Part shown: positions 41,689 through 50,575 of the stretch, piece by piece
Position numbering within the stretch: the first letter of the stretch is position 1
Layout: every line of letters begins with the position of its first letter
Assembly (NCBI RefSeq): GCF_008281175.1
Contig: NZ_CP036524.1
Span: forward strand, 3,224,001-3,288,000
DNA from: [Clostridium] hylemonae DSM 15053
GTDB lineage: Bacteria; Bacillota; Clostridia; Lachnospirales; Lachnospiraceae
Reading direction: 5' to 3'
Length of the DNA: 64,000 nucleotides
Position numbers and translations under genes: made by a program
Notes under the pieces: generated by a model
What the model saw: only the letters and a program-made list of their open reading frames with translations
Database searches by the model: none
Told to the model about the DNA's origin: nothing

Positions 41689-43170
41689 TTATATGTGCGA
41701 TACCGCCATCTGCATGATGCTCTCCTGCGCAAACTCACTCCTGTTAAGCTCTCCACCCACTTTCCCGTTGCTCAGGACAAGCATTCTGTCCGCCATTCCC
41801 ATGACTTCCGGCATCTCCGAAGAAATCATGATAATAGCGTTTCCTCTCGCCGCATATTCACACATAAGCTTATATATCTCCGACTTTGCGCCTACGTCGA
41901 TTCCTCTCGTAGGCTCATCTAAAATGAGAAGCTTCGGATTTTTGATCATCCACTTCGAGAGGACGACTTTCTGCTGATTCCCTCCGGACAGAGATTTTAC
42001 AAGCTGCCTCGGGCTGTGCAGCCTGATACGGAGCCGCTCGATCTCATCCTTTACGAGACTGTTTTCTTCCCTTTCATTGATGAACAGTCCCCGGCTCAGT
42101 TCCTTCATAGACGCAAGAGAGATATTCTGCCCCACGCTCATCTCAAGTACAAGCCCTTCCTGTTTTCTGTCCTCCGTCACATATGCGATCCCCTCCCGGA
42201 TCGCATCTTTAGGCTTTCTGATATGCAACGGCTTTCCGTCAAAGATGATCTCACCTTTGTCCGGTCTGTCCAGGCCGAACAGCGCATGCATAAGCTCTGT
42301 CCTGCCCGCTCCCACCAGACCAGCGATACCGTATATCTCTCCCCTCTTCACCTTAAAGCTGATGTCCTGGAATTTATTCCCGAGCGTAAAGTTCCTGACT
42401 TCCAGTATCGTATCCGATATCGGGACCTCCGACTTTGGAAATATCTCCGTAAGCTCACGCCCTACCATATTTTTGATCAGTATATTATTGTCGATCTCCT
42501 CAGCCTTCCACGTATTGACATACTGGCCGTCCCTAAGTACGGTGATATCATCTGATATCTGGAAGATCTCGTCCATCTTGTGTGAGATATAGATGATTCC
42601 TTTCCCCTGGTCCTTCAGGTCACGGATTATGGAAAACAGATTATCGACTTCCTTGTCCGTGATGGCGGAAGTCGGCTCATCCATTATGATGATCTCCGCA
42701 TTCAAAGATATCGCCTTCGCGATCTCTACAAGCTGCTGGTCCGCGACTTTTAAGGAGCCCACCTTTTCTTTCGGGCTTATATGTACTTTCAGGCTTTCCA
42801 GCAGTTCCTCCGTCTGCCTGTACATGGCGGCATAATCGACAAACAGCCGGCCGCCCGGTTCCCTGCCAAGATAAATATTTTCCGCCACTGTCATCTCCGG
42901 CACCGGGGACAGCTCCTGATGTATCATGGCTATGCCGAGCGCCTGTGAGTGCTTTGGCGACTGGATATCAACACTCTTTCCTTTGACCGTGACCGTTCCC
43001 GCGTCACATTTATGGATTCCGGCCAAAACCTTCATCAGCGTGGATTTGCCCGCGCCATTTTCCCCCATCAGTGCGTGGACCGTACCTTTTCTCAGGATCA
43101 GATCTACTCCGTGCAGCACTTTGACCGTGTTAAAGCTCTTTTCGATTCCCTTCATTTCCAATAAATTCAA
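41689..43170 (-). CDS. ABC sugar importer ATPase, RbsA type (system 2)
   Basis: 493 residues with tandem ATPase domains: GENGAGKSTLMKVLAG and LIIMDEPTSAIT-type first half; GLVGAGRTELMHALFG, LSGGNQQKVVLS and LLILDEPTRGID in the second. First gene of the minus-strand operon ATPase, permease, binding protein, SDR, DhaK, DhaL. Promoter candidate at 43217-43246. The upstream gap is shared with the divergent CD3324 leader. Confidence 0.93.
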   Translation of the reverse strand: MNLLEMKGIEKSFNTVKVLHGVDLILRKGTVHALMGENGAGKSTLMKVLAGIHKCDAGTVTVKGKSVDIQSPKHSQALGIAMIHQELSPVPEMTVAENIYLGREPGGRLFVDYAAMYRQTEELLESLKVHISPKEKVGSLKVADQQLVEIAKAISLNAEIIIMDEPTSAITDKEVDNLFSIIRDLKDQGKGIIYISHKMDEIFQISDDITVLRDGQYVNTWKAEEIDNNILIKNMVGRELTEIFPKSEVPISDTILEVRNFTLGNKFQDISFKVKRGEIYGIAGLVGAGRTELMHALFGLDRPDKGEIIFDGKPLHIRKPKDAIREGIAYVTEDRKQEGLVLEMSVGQNISLASMKELSRGLFINEREENSLVKDEIERLRIRLHSPRQLVKSLSGGNQQKVVLSKWMIKNPKLLILDEPTRGIDVGAKSEIYKLMCEYAARGNAIIMISSEMPEVMGMADRMLVLSNGKVGGELNRSEFAQESIMQMAVSHI

Positions 43171-43216
43171 AGTCCTCGCTCCTTTCTCACTGAATTCCTC
43201 TGTCTGTTTTTATTCT

Positions 43217-43246
43217 ATTACAGAGAACACACCCGGCGAGGTTCAA
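43217..43246 (-). promoter_or_regulatory. Promoter of importer operon 2
   Basis: On the minus strand TTGAAC (43246-43241) and TGTAAT (43222-43217) with an 18-base spacer; leader about 40 bases. Confidence 0.5.
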
Positions 43247-43342
43247 TATTTTACAATAAAGTTTTAATTTTCCGGATGTTTTTTTGCTGCTCATATTTAT
43301 TTATAAAACAAAGATGAGAACGCAGTTTCCGCATGTATATGG

Positions 43343-43348
43343 TATACT
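43343..43348 (+). promoter_or_regulatory. Extended -10 promoter of the CD3324 leader
   Basis: TGG-TATACT around 43340-43348 fits an extended -10 element; no good -35 is seen. The predicted start near 43355 places AAAGGAGGG and the leader peptide just downstream. Confidence 0.5.
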
Positions 43349-43384
43349 GTTAACTATCTGAAGATAAAGGAGGGCTGTATACTT

Positions 43385-43414
43385 ATGCTTAACCCTATAC
43401 ACCGCGCTGCTTAG
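43385..43414 (+). CDS. Putative 9-residue leader peptide MLNPIHRAA
   Basis: ATG at 43385 is preceded by AAAGGAGGG (43367-43375) and encodes MLNPIHRAA then TAG. The stop codon overlaps the first bases of a 13-bp stem (43413-43425/43453-43465) ending in a T-rich run. This is the arrangement of ribosome-mediated attenuators, where stalling on the leader would melt the hairpin. The downstream gene is the CD3324-family protein at 43499. No experimental parallel is claimed for this exact peptide. Confidence 0.5.
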   Translation: MLNPIHRAA

Positions 43415-43470
43415 CAAAGGCTGACGCAGCTGCCCGGTATCCAGTTATTGTGAGTTAGCCTTTGCTTTTC
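43413..43470 (+). terminator. Attenuator-like hairpin before the CD3324 gene
   Basis: AGCAAAGGCTGAC (43413-43425) pairs with GTTAGCCTTTGCT (43453-43465), 12 of 13 pairs, loop 27 bases, followed by TTTTCC. It lies within the leader between promoter and coding sequence, so it would reduce read-through into 43499-43792 unless opened. Confidence 0.6.
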
Positions 43471-43498
43471 CTGTTAATACGAAACAAAGGAGAGCAAG

Positions 43499-43792
43499 AT
43501 GCGCTACAAGAAAGCTGACCAGATTCTGCCGCAGGAATTACTTGAAAAGATACAGGAGTATGTGGACGGCACGATCCTGTACATCCCAAAGACCGAGGAA
43601 CATAAAAAGAACTGGGGAGAAGGAACGGCGACACGGGAAGAATTGAGGATCCGCAACAGCCGGATCTATTCAGACTACCTGGCCGGTGAAAATATGGACA
43701 ATTTATCCGCCAAATATTTCCTGTCTCTGAAAAGTATCCAGCGGATCATCGGACAAGAGAAGAAAAAAAACGAAAAAGGCCTGAACCGGTGA
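43499..43792 (+). CDS. CD3324-family small DNA-binding-like protein
   Basis: 97 residues. MRYKKADQILPQELLEKIQEYVDG, YIPKTEEHKKNWGEG and SDYLAGENMDNLSAKYFLSLKSIQRII match the CD3324 family of small Clostridia proteins, whose C-terminal half looks like a Mor-type helix-turn-helix. AAAGGAGAG precedes the ATG. It is probably a small regulator; its target is not known. Preceded by a leader peptide and hairpin and followed at once by a terminator. Confidence 0.85.
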   Translation: MRYKKADQILPQELLEKIQEYVDGTILYIPKTEEHKKNWGEGTATREELRIRNSRIYSDYLAGENMDNLSAKYFLSLKSIQRIIGQEKKKNEKGLNR

Positions 43793-43815
43793 CACATCCC
43801 GGTTCAGGTCTTTTC
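43779..43815 (+). terminator. Terminator of the CD3324 gene
   Basis: CCTGAACCGG (43780-43789) pairs with CCGGTTCAGG (43799-43808), followed by TCTTTTCTC. It overlaps the last codons of the gene. Confidence 0.75.
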
Positions 43816-43844
43816 TCAAGTTTGTTTATAAAAAATGTATTCGG

Positions 43845-43873
43845 TTGGACGGTCCTGCCTGTAGTGCTACAAT
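43845..43873 (+). promoter_or_regulatory. Promoter of the DUF1062 gene
   Basis: TTGGAC at 43845-43850 and TACAAT at 43868-43873, spacer 17. The start near 43880 rules out the ATG at 43789 and supports the TTG at 43900. Confidence 0.72.
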
Positions 43874-43899
43874 TTTACAGAACGAAAGGACTGTGTAAA

Positions 43900-44466
43900 T
43901 TGAAAAAGATCGTATGGAACGTCCGATGCGGACCGCCTGCCGTACTTCGCCACTGCCGGGGCTGCGGCTTTAAAACTGAATATATATGCTCCGGCCGGTT
44001 CCGGATCAACGCGCAGCGGAAGCATCTGGACATTTGGCTCATATACAGATGTTCCCGCTGCGGCGCAACGTGGAATTTGCCCATATACTCCCGCGTCCGC
44101 CCTGCCTCTGTAGCCCCGGATCTTCTCGGGCGTTACCAGAGCAACGACCCCGGCCTTGCCCTGCGGCATGCGCTCGATATGGGCCTGCTCCGGGCGAACG
44201 GCGCGGCTGTGCGCACCCCCGTCTTAACGATAGACGGGGAGGACCTTCCTCCTGACGGGTCCGCCGAACTGCACCTGGCCTGCCCGCACCCGCTGAACGT
44301 AACTGTCTCCTCCATACTGCGGCAAAAGCTCTCCCTGTCCCGCAGAAGGCTGGAACAGCTCATTGAAAATGGCACACTAAAGGGAACTTCAGGCGCAGAT
44401 CTGATGAGACAGAAGCTGTCCGGCACAGTCATCGTGACCGTAAACGGATCTGTCACCGGCTTATGA
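43900..44466 (+). CDS. DUF1062 domain-containing protein
   Basis: 188 residues from a TTG start (LKKIVWNVRC), chosen because a good promoter at 43845-43873 and GAAAGGA nine bases before TTG lie inside the longer frame. It has C-x-C pairs, RHCRGCG and YRCSRCGATWNLPIYSR, that look like a zinc ribbon, then FRINAQRKHLDIWLIYRC typical of DUF1062. The C-terminal part resembles an S4-like basic region (LSRRRLEQLIENGTLKG). Function unknown, perhaps RNA binding. Its end overlaps the convergent response-regulator gene by 14 bases (44453-44466). Confidence 0.82.
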   Translation: MKKIVWNVRCGPPAVLRHCRGCGFKTEYICSGRFRINAQRKHLDIWLIYRCSRCGATWNLPIYSRVRPASVAPDLLGRYQSNDPGLALRHALDMGLLRANGAAVRTPVLTIDGEDLPPDGSAELHLACPHPLNVTVSSILRQKLSLSRRRLEQLIENGTLKGTSGADLMRQKLSGTVIVTVNGSVTGL

Positions 44467-46036
44467 GCTTTTCCCTGTATCCTCTCGGCGTCTCTCCCGT
44501 CACCTTCTTGAACACGACTGAAAAGTATTTCGGATTGTTATAGCCGCACAGTTCGCCTATCTCCTGGATGGGAATGCTGGAATCCTCCAGCAGCTTCCTG
44601 GCGATCTTGATCCTCTCGCCGGTGAGATACGCGCTGAATCCTCCGCTCGTGTATTTCTTAAAAAGCGTGCTCACATAGCCGGATGTCCTGTGAAACTTTT
44701 CCGCGACTGTATTCAGATCCAGTTCCTCTGTTATGTGCTCATCCACAAAGTCCAGCATCTGGCGCATCAGCGCCTCATTCACTCCGCCGCTGTCATCATA
44801 GAGCTCCTTGAGCAGTTCGATGCGCTCTTTCAGCTCCTGCCCCGCCTCCCCGACGGACCAGATGCAGGAGAAGCTTTTGTACTTCTCATCCCACACCGGT
44901 TTCCCGGTCTGCTTGCGCGACATGACCAGATTGATATGGTTCTGCACCTCCTCATACTCGTGCTCCAGAACCTTCAGCACACGGCGGGTCTTCCCGGAAT
45001 ATGCCAGCTTCCGGTAACGGTCCAGCATGTCAAATATATTGATCTCTTCGATCGGCTTCAGCCGCTTCACAAGCTCCGGAGACTCTGTCTCTTTTCCTTT
45101 CTCCAGTTCCTGATAAACGCAGACCATATCTCCTTCTTCAAATATCTTATAGCCGGCCGCCAGCATGGCATGCCGAAGAGAGACGTGGAGCTGCACAGAG
45201 TCAAAAGCCACATCCCCGATTCCCGCGTAGATATCTGTCTTACAATACTGTTTCAGCAGCGTCACCGCATCCCGCACAAGCTTTTTCTTCTGTTCCAGCA
45301 GGGCGTTCTGGCTCTCTCCCTCAAAGATCGCCACAACCATGCCGGGACTGTACACAACATTGACCACCTTCTCGTCGTCCAGGCGGAGTCCCCAGAACTC
45401 ATCCAGAATATTCTTCACCACAAAGTCTATGTATTCCTGATTCCCCGGCGTCACCTTATACTGAACCGCGACGCACATATACAGGTGGGAGTCAAAGCTC
45501 ATTCCAAGCTCTTTAAGCTGAATAAGATAATTCCTCGCCTCCTCGCTGCTTGTACATTTCAGCAGGCCGAGCAGAAAGTCTCTCTTGAGCTTTTCCATAA
45601 TCCTTATGTTCTCGCTCCTTTTCAGATACTCCTCCCGGTTCCTCTGCTGCGCCTGCCGGATGTCAGCTATGTATGAATGGATGAGTTCCACGAATTCATT
45701 TTTCTTGATCGGCTTCATGACATACTCTTTTACTCCGAGCTTGATCGCCTTTTTGGCATATTCAAAATTTTCATATCCCGAGAGGATGATGACCGGCACA
45801 TTTACATTGATCTCCTTCAGCCTCTGGATAAATTCCAGGCCGTCGCAGCCGGGCATGCTTATATCCGTTATGATCAGTCCCGGCGTCTCGGTCCTCGACT
45901 TTTCAAGCGCCTCAAGGCCGTTGCGCGCCTCCACGAAGATCACCTCTTCCCGCAGGTTCCCGGACAATATGGAGACGATCCCTTTCCGTATGAATTTTTC
46001 ATCATCTGCAACCAGTATCTTAAACATTCCCATCAC
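44453..46036 (-). CDS. AraC-type response regulator, YesN type
   Basis: 527 residues: N-terminal REC domain (about 5-120; VADDEKFIRKG, phosphoacceptor in LIITDISMPGCDG, KPIKKNEF), a long middle region, and a C-terminal AraC double helix-turn-helix (about 425-525; TSGYVSTLFKKYTSGGFSAYL and IGELCGYNNPKYFSVVFKKVTGETPRGYR). Output partner of the sensor kinase encoded immediately upstream (adjacent bases). YesMN pairs usually control nearby sugar transport operons; the closest are importer 2 and the sensor operon at 50-57 kb. Confidence 0.92.
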   Translation of the reverse strand: MMGMFKILVADDEKFIRKGIVSILSGNLREEVIFVEARNGLEALEKSRTETPGLIITDISMPGCDGLEFIQRLKEINVNVPVIILSGYENFEYAKKAIKLGVKEYVMKPIKKNEFVELIHSYIADIRQAQQRNREEYLKRSENIRIMEKLKRDFLLGLLKCTSSEEARNYLIQLKELGMSFDSHLYMCVAVQYKVTPGNQEYIDFVVKNILDEFWGLRLDDEKVVNVVYSPGMVVAIFEGESQNALLEQKKKLVRDAVTLLKQYCKTDIYAGIGDVAFDSVQLHVSLRHAMLAAGYKIFEEGDMVCVYQELEKGKETESPELVKRLKPIEEINIFDMLDRYRKLAYSGKTRRVLKVLEHEYEEVQNHINLVMSRKQTGKPVWDEKYKSFSCIWSVGEAGQELKERIELLKELYDDSGGVNEALMRQMLDFVDEHITEELDLNTVAEKFHRTSGYVSTLFKKYTSGGFSAYLTGERIKIARKLLEDSSIPIQEIGELCGYNNPKYFSVVFKKVTGETPRGYREKLISR

Positions 46037-47830
46037 CTACAGTACAATTATGATCCGGATCACTGTTCCCTCGCCCGGCGTACTTTCAATCGCTACTTCG
46101 CTGCCTTCCCTGCATATCATCTCGATTCTCTGCTTTACATTCAGAATGCCGATAGATTTGCGCTGCTTCTGTGAGCAACGTATCTCTTTATTCTCATCGA
46201 GACATTTCTGTATCCACGCTACCTTTTCTTTCTCTATGCCGCAGCCGTTGTCCTGTATGGCGATCACAAGACTGCCTTCCTCTCTGCGCGCGGACACTCT
46301 GACCTTCCACGGCGGCATCTTTGTCTTAAATGCATGGCTGAAACAGTTCTCCACAAGCGGCTGGAGTATCATCTTCGGAACGATCACGTCCTCCAGTCCG
46401 TAATCACATTCCAGCTCATCCTCCAGGTCATCTTCATATCTCATGCGCATAATATAGAGATAATTTTTCAGGTTCTGCCATTCCAGTTCAAACGCAACTT
46501 CATTGTTTCCCCACTTGATGCTGTAGCGGAACAGCTCCCCGAGGACAGCCAGGCTGTTTCCCATCATATAATAACCGTCTATCTCGCACTGCATACGCAT
46601 ATTTTCCAGCGTATTGTACAGAAAATGCGGGTTGATCTGGGCCTGCAGCGCTTTTATCTCCGCATCCTTCTGGGCCTGTTCATTGCGGACCTTCTCTTCC
46701 AGCACCTCATTCAGATGGGCCACCATGAGATTAAAGGAGCTGCCGATGCGGGATATCTCATCTGATTTGCCGTATTCCGGAATGAGCACATCAAAATGTC
46801 CTTCTCTTACCTTGCCCATCATGACGTCAACAACAACAAGGCGGTTCAGCATATTGCTGATGACAAGATATGTGATGATCCCCATCACCCCGAGGCACAT
46901 AACGGTAATGAGCAGCACGCCTGTGACCATGTTAAAGATGTTGCTGTAAATGTCATCCCTTGAGAGAAGCGCGATATTGACCAGCCCTGTGTTCGGGCAT
47001 ACGGAATAAGACATCCTGTAGCTGGCGCCGTCTATGTACAGCTCTTCCGTGCCCCTGTCCTCCTTTATACGTTCCATAACACGTTTTTCTAGGCTTTTGT
47101 CTCTTTCCCCTGTATTGATCAGAATATTTTTTCGCCTGTCCGCCACGATCTTCGTGATCCCGGAATCGTCATTGCGCAGGCTCGTCACTTCCATAAGCCT
47201 GTTGATATCCACATCCGTCTCCACAACACCTATCACATCCTTCGTCCCTATGGCATAGACCTTTTTGTAAATGGGAAGAACGTACACATTGGCATTGCCT
47301 ACTTTGATGTGGTTAGTGTCCAGAGTGGAGAAGACAAGTTCCGACTCCCTGACAGCCCCGTATACAGCCCCCTGGGTATCCACCGTCACCTCGGCGTAAT
47401 AAGGCTTCTCCTCCAGAGTCTTAAGGGGAAACTGCCAGTCAGCCTTCACCTGCCTATTCAGAGAATACAGTCCGATGTTGCCGAAAATATTTGAATACAG
47501 GTAACGGTTATTGATAAGCTCCTTCTGTACACTTGAAGTATAATAGTTGATCTCACGCTGGCTCAGTTCGTTCTTGTCGTTCATAAAATAGGAAAACTCC
47601 TGCCGGTAGAACAGCTCGTCCAGCATGACGTCGGCATCTGACAGTGTCTCATCTATCCTGCCCTGCATACTGCCAAGCACAGAGGCAAGTTTCCCGTCCG
47701 CCGTCTCCATGGAGGTCTTCTGATACATCTGTATATATATGATGCATATGATAAATATCGGAACGAGAAGCAAAAGCATCGTCGCTATCGTCATCTTCCA
47801 TACCATGCTTACCCCATAACGTTTCTTCAT
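46037..47830 (-). CDS. Sensor histidine kinase, YesM type
   Basis: 597 residues. TM1 about 10-33, an extracytoplasmic Cache-like region (about 34-285), TM2 (MVTGVLLITVMCLGVMGIIT, about 290-315), HAMP, His_kinase domain with ALQAQINPHFLYNTLENMRM (phosphohistidine in NPHFL) and HATPase with IQDNGCGIEKE and GIGILNVKQRIE-type GILNVKQR. The ATG at 47830 (MKKRYGVSM) is preceded by GAGAGGGG; 16 upstream codons are rejected. Senses an external ligand, probably a sugar, and phosphorylates the AraC-type regulator. Confidence 0.92.
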   Translation of the reverse strand: MKKRYGVSMVWKMTIATMLLLLVPIFIICIIYIQMYQKTSMETADGKLASVLGSMQGRIDETLSDADVMLDELFYRQEFSYFMNDKNELSQREINYYTSSVQKELINNRYLYSNIFGNIGLYSLNRQVKADWQFPLKTLEEKPYYAEVTVDTQGAVYGAVRESELVFSTLDTNHIKVGNANVYVLPIYKKVYAIGTKDVIGVVETDVDINRLMEVTSLRNDDSGITKIVADRRKNILINTGERDKSLEKRVMERIKEDRGTEELYIDGASYRMSYSVCPNTGLVNIALLSRDDIYSNIFNMVTGVLLITVMCLGVMGIITYLVISNMLNRLVVVDVMMGKVREGHFDVLIPEYGKSDEISRIGSSFNLMVAHLNEVLEEKVRNEQAQKDAEIKALQAQINPHFLYNTLENMRMQCEIDGYYMMGNSLAVLGELFRYSIKWGNNEVAFELEWQNLKNYLYIMRMRYEDDLEDELECDYGLEDVIVPKMILQPLVENCFSHAFKTKMPPWKVRVSARREEGSLVIAIQDNGCGIEKEKVAWIQKCLDENKEIRCSQKQRKSIGILNVKQRIEMICREGSEVAIESTPGEGTVIRIIIVL

Positions 47831-47980
47831 TCCTTCACCCCTCTCCGGCTTTCTCCATCTTTTTCCAGTATAACACACCCGCAGGAGAGATAACAGAGCC
47901 GCGGGACAGAGTATGGGTGTTTCTGTGATTCACAGGATGCTTTCTTTTTCAATATTATAATATGGAATGGAGGTATTAAT

Positions 47981-50467
47981 ATGTCAACTACAAAATCACC
48001 CTGTCCTTACCAAGGTCCCGGAAAGCAAAATCCGGCGAACATTGGAGGTTATGATATAATTCGTCCCACAGAAGATTCTGCTGACCCGGATTATTGGATC
48101 TCATCCGGGAATACAACCGTCTATGACGCCGGCTACGACACCGGCCAGGGCGGCCTCATCCATTTCAAGGACCGCCTCAGGATATCCAAAGGAGCCGCAG
48201 GGGAATGTACCGCGGCAGTTACACTGGAGGTGGAGGCAAGTCCTCTCGTATTTTCCTATTATCCGCCGCACTCGCTGGACGTCGTATTTGTACTGGATGT
48301 AACAGCAAGCATGATGGCGGGCGGAAGCCGCAAAATGGCTCTCGCCAAAAGGGCATTGAGCCAGACGATCCAACTTCTCTGGCGGCAGAATAAAGAGACC
48401 CGCGTCACCATTGTACCCTTTGCCAGAGATGCGTATGTCCCGCTTCCGGGGGGCGGGCTTTCCTACGATTACCTCGGCACTCTGTTCACATGGCGGCGAT
48501 CTACTACAAGCGGCAACCGCATCGGTCAGATACTCGGCTACCGCAACGGCTCTTATGTATCAACGACGGACATTCCGGACTATATGACGCAGTCTGCGCC
48601 TATAGCGGCCAGCGCCGGGTTAAGTCTTTACAACTACTACAATTATTATAAAATACAATACTCTGATATTTTCGAGGACGACGGCGCCGCGCGTACAGAC
48701 GCCGTGCTGGACCGCTATCTGTCGGAGATCTATATGCAGGATCCGGGAGCATACGCAGGCAGCTTCATACAGAACGTGGCCTCCGGCACCCCGCTGGACA
48801 GCACGCAGCTGCCATACAGCATGAATGATACCGGCTATGAAAATAATACGATTCTGGACAATTTGATCTGGGCTATCCCTTACGGGGAAGACACAAACAC
48901 AGAGGCAGGGCTCAACGAAGCCTATACACTCTTCAACACGCCCGGTTTTGCCCAGTCAGACGACATTCTGCGCCGGGCGGTGATTTTGATCACGGACGGC
49001 CAGGCCAACCGCTCCGTCAATCCGGCTTATCCCGGTGTATACGCGGCACCCGGCAGTACGGACAGTGACTTTTTCCCCAGTGTACCCGGGGAACCATGGC
49101 GCTACTTTATGTACCTGCAGCAGACTGTAAACAGCCTTATTGCCGAGACTGCCGGCCGCTCTGCCACGTCAGAAGAACTCGTCCTGGCCTTAAGACGTGC
49201 ATGGGAAACCGCGGAAAAAATAAAAGATCCTGCCGGCGGCAACGCTACTGTCTTCGTGCTCGGCATAGAGATCGACGCCCAGACGCCCGGCCCATACACA
49301 CGGGATGATGTACTCAACATCATGCGTACGATCGCATCCACCGGCTCCTATCTCCACGAAGCCGCTGAGAACGGTTCCGACAATCCTATCATCGAAGAAC
49401 TGGAACGTCTGGCCGGATACCTGCTCGTATTGACCGGCGGGCCGGAAGCGGTCATCACAGACACGATCAACACTGCGCTCTTTGAGTATGTCCCCGGCTC
49501 GATCCGCATTACCGGTGTACAGGATAAAATAATATTAAAGTCAAAAAACGCATCGGATATTACCGACCCGAATGACCCTGACTACACCGTATACACCAAA
49601 CCTGCACTGCTTCCGGATATCAGTGATGCCAATGTGCAAAACGGGGTCGTCACTGTAAGTCTTGGGACGATTCCGTATGCTCCGGCGTCACCCGACAGCC
49701 GCACACTGATCCGGCTCACCTACGAAATCAAGAACAAAGGGCCGGCCCATGGCTCTCACCTGCACACAAACAACGATCAGGAGACTCTGATCACATTTCG
49801 GGAGCCAAATCATCTTGACGCGGCCTCCGCTGTGCTCACGTATGACAATCCGCCCCGGATCCTTCATTTTCATACCCCTGTAGTTTCCTGCCACTCAGAC
49901 TTTACCGTGGAAAAGTATACAGGTACCGAGGCAGATAACACGATCTACAAGTCACTGTCCGTACCGGCCTGCAGCGATGTCTACTACCGTGTTGCTGTCC
50001 ATAATTATACGAACACATCCCTGCGCTTTCCGCTTCTGTACGAAGTGCAGAATGTCAATACTCTTAAGGAGGCTCAGGCAAGTCCCAGCCGCCGCCTGCT
50101 GGCAGAAGATTTTACCGTTGCGGCGGGAGGCAGCCGGGAATTTACGTTCCAGTACAAAACAGACTGCAGTGACAGCGTTATCCCGGATTTTGCCGTACTG
50201 GAAACAGACACCGGCCCTCTTTATGACAATGCCGTTATCGAGGTGCAGGGAGGGACGTCATACTACACGGTACAGTACCTCAACCGCTGCACCGGAATGC
50301 GCATCTGCCCAGATGAGCTCGTGACAGGCGCAGATGCCTGTAAGCCGGTGGACGCCTGCAGCCATATACGCTGTCTTCCCTGCTGGAAATTTGTCAGCGC
50401 CTGTCCGTACAGGCTGGAGCCATGCAGCGGAGAAAATATAATAAAACTTTACTATATTCCCAGATAG
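47981..50467 (+). CDS. Large von Willebrand factor A domain protein without signal peptide
   Basis: 828 residues. A VWA domain begins at LDVVFVLDVTASMMAGGSRKM (MIDAS in the variant form DxTxS, about residue 107) and continues through VILITDGQANRS near 340. Insertions within the domain are Y/N/S-rich (YNYYNYYK). After about residue 480 comes a long all-beta region with VSCHSDFTVEKYTGTEADN, like repeats of surface or isopeptide-type proteins. The C-terminal 60 residues hold nine cysteines. There is no N-terminal signal, LPXTG or membrane anchor. TATAAT at 47956-47961 and TGGAGG lie before the ATG. Possibly a spore-surface or otherwise leaderless structural protein; function not known. Confidence 0.82.
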   Translation: MSTTKSPCPYQGPGKQNPANIGGYDIIRPTEDSADPDYWISSGNTTVYDAGYDTGQGGLIHFKDRLRISKGAAGECTAAVTLEVEASPLVFSYYPPHSLDVVFVLDVTASMMAGGSRKMALAKRALSQTIQLLWRQNKETRVTIVPFARDAYVPLPGGGLSYDYLGTLFTWRRSTTSGNRIGQILGYRNGSYVSTTDIPDYMTQSAPIAASAGLSLYNYYNYYKIQYSDIFEDDGAARTDAVLDRYLSEIYMQDPGAYAGSFIQNVASGTPLDSTQLPYSMNDTGYENNTILDNLIWAIPYGEDTNTEAGLNEAYTLFNTPGFAQSDDILRRAVILITDGQANRSVNPAYPGVYAAPGSTDSDFFPSVPGEPWRYFMYLQQTVNSLIAETAGRSATSEELVLALRRAWETAEKIKDPAGGNATVFVLGIEIDAQTPGPYTRDDVLNIMRTIASTGSYLHEAAENGSDNPIIEELERLAGYLLVLTGGPEAVITDTINTALFEYVPGSIRITGVQDKIILKSKNASDITDPNDPDYTVYTKPALLPDISDANVQNGVVTVSLGTIPYAPASPDSRTLIRLTYEIKNKGPAHGSHLHTNNDQETLITFREPNHLDAASAVLTYDNPPRILHFHTPVVSCHSDFTVEKYTGTEADNTIYKSLSVPACSDVYYRVAVHNYTNTSLRFPLLYEVQNVNTLKEAQASPSRRLLAEDFTVAAGGSREFTFQYKTDCSDSVIPDFAVLETDTGPLYDNAVIEVQGGTSYYTVQYLNRCTGMRICPDELVTGADACKPVDACSHIRCLPCWKFVSACPYRLEPCSGENIIKLYYIPR

Positions 50468-50472
50468 ACAGA

Positions 50473-50507
50473 AAAAACCGCGATCTCCAAAAGGGATCGC
50501 GGTTTTT
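50473..50507. terminator. Bidirectional terminator after the VWA gene
   Basis: AAAAACCGCGATC (50473-50485) and GATCGCGGTTTTT (50495-50507), a perfect 13-bp stem with T runs on both strands, between the convergent VWA and GntR genes. Confidence 0.88.
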
Positions 50508-50575
50508 GACTCTGCCGGCCAAAACGCGGCCGTGATCTGCAGCAGTATATGTCCTCCCCGTTCTGCCCGGGGGGA

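Noticed and set aside
43789-43899. ATG at 43789 as start of the DUF1062 gene
   Set aside because: It overlaps the CD3324 stop and terminator and lies upstream of the gene's own promoter; TTG at 43900 is better supported.
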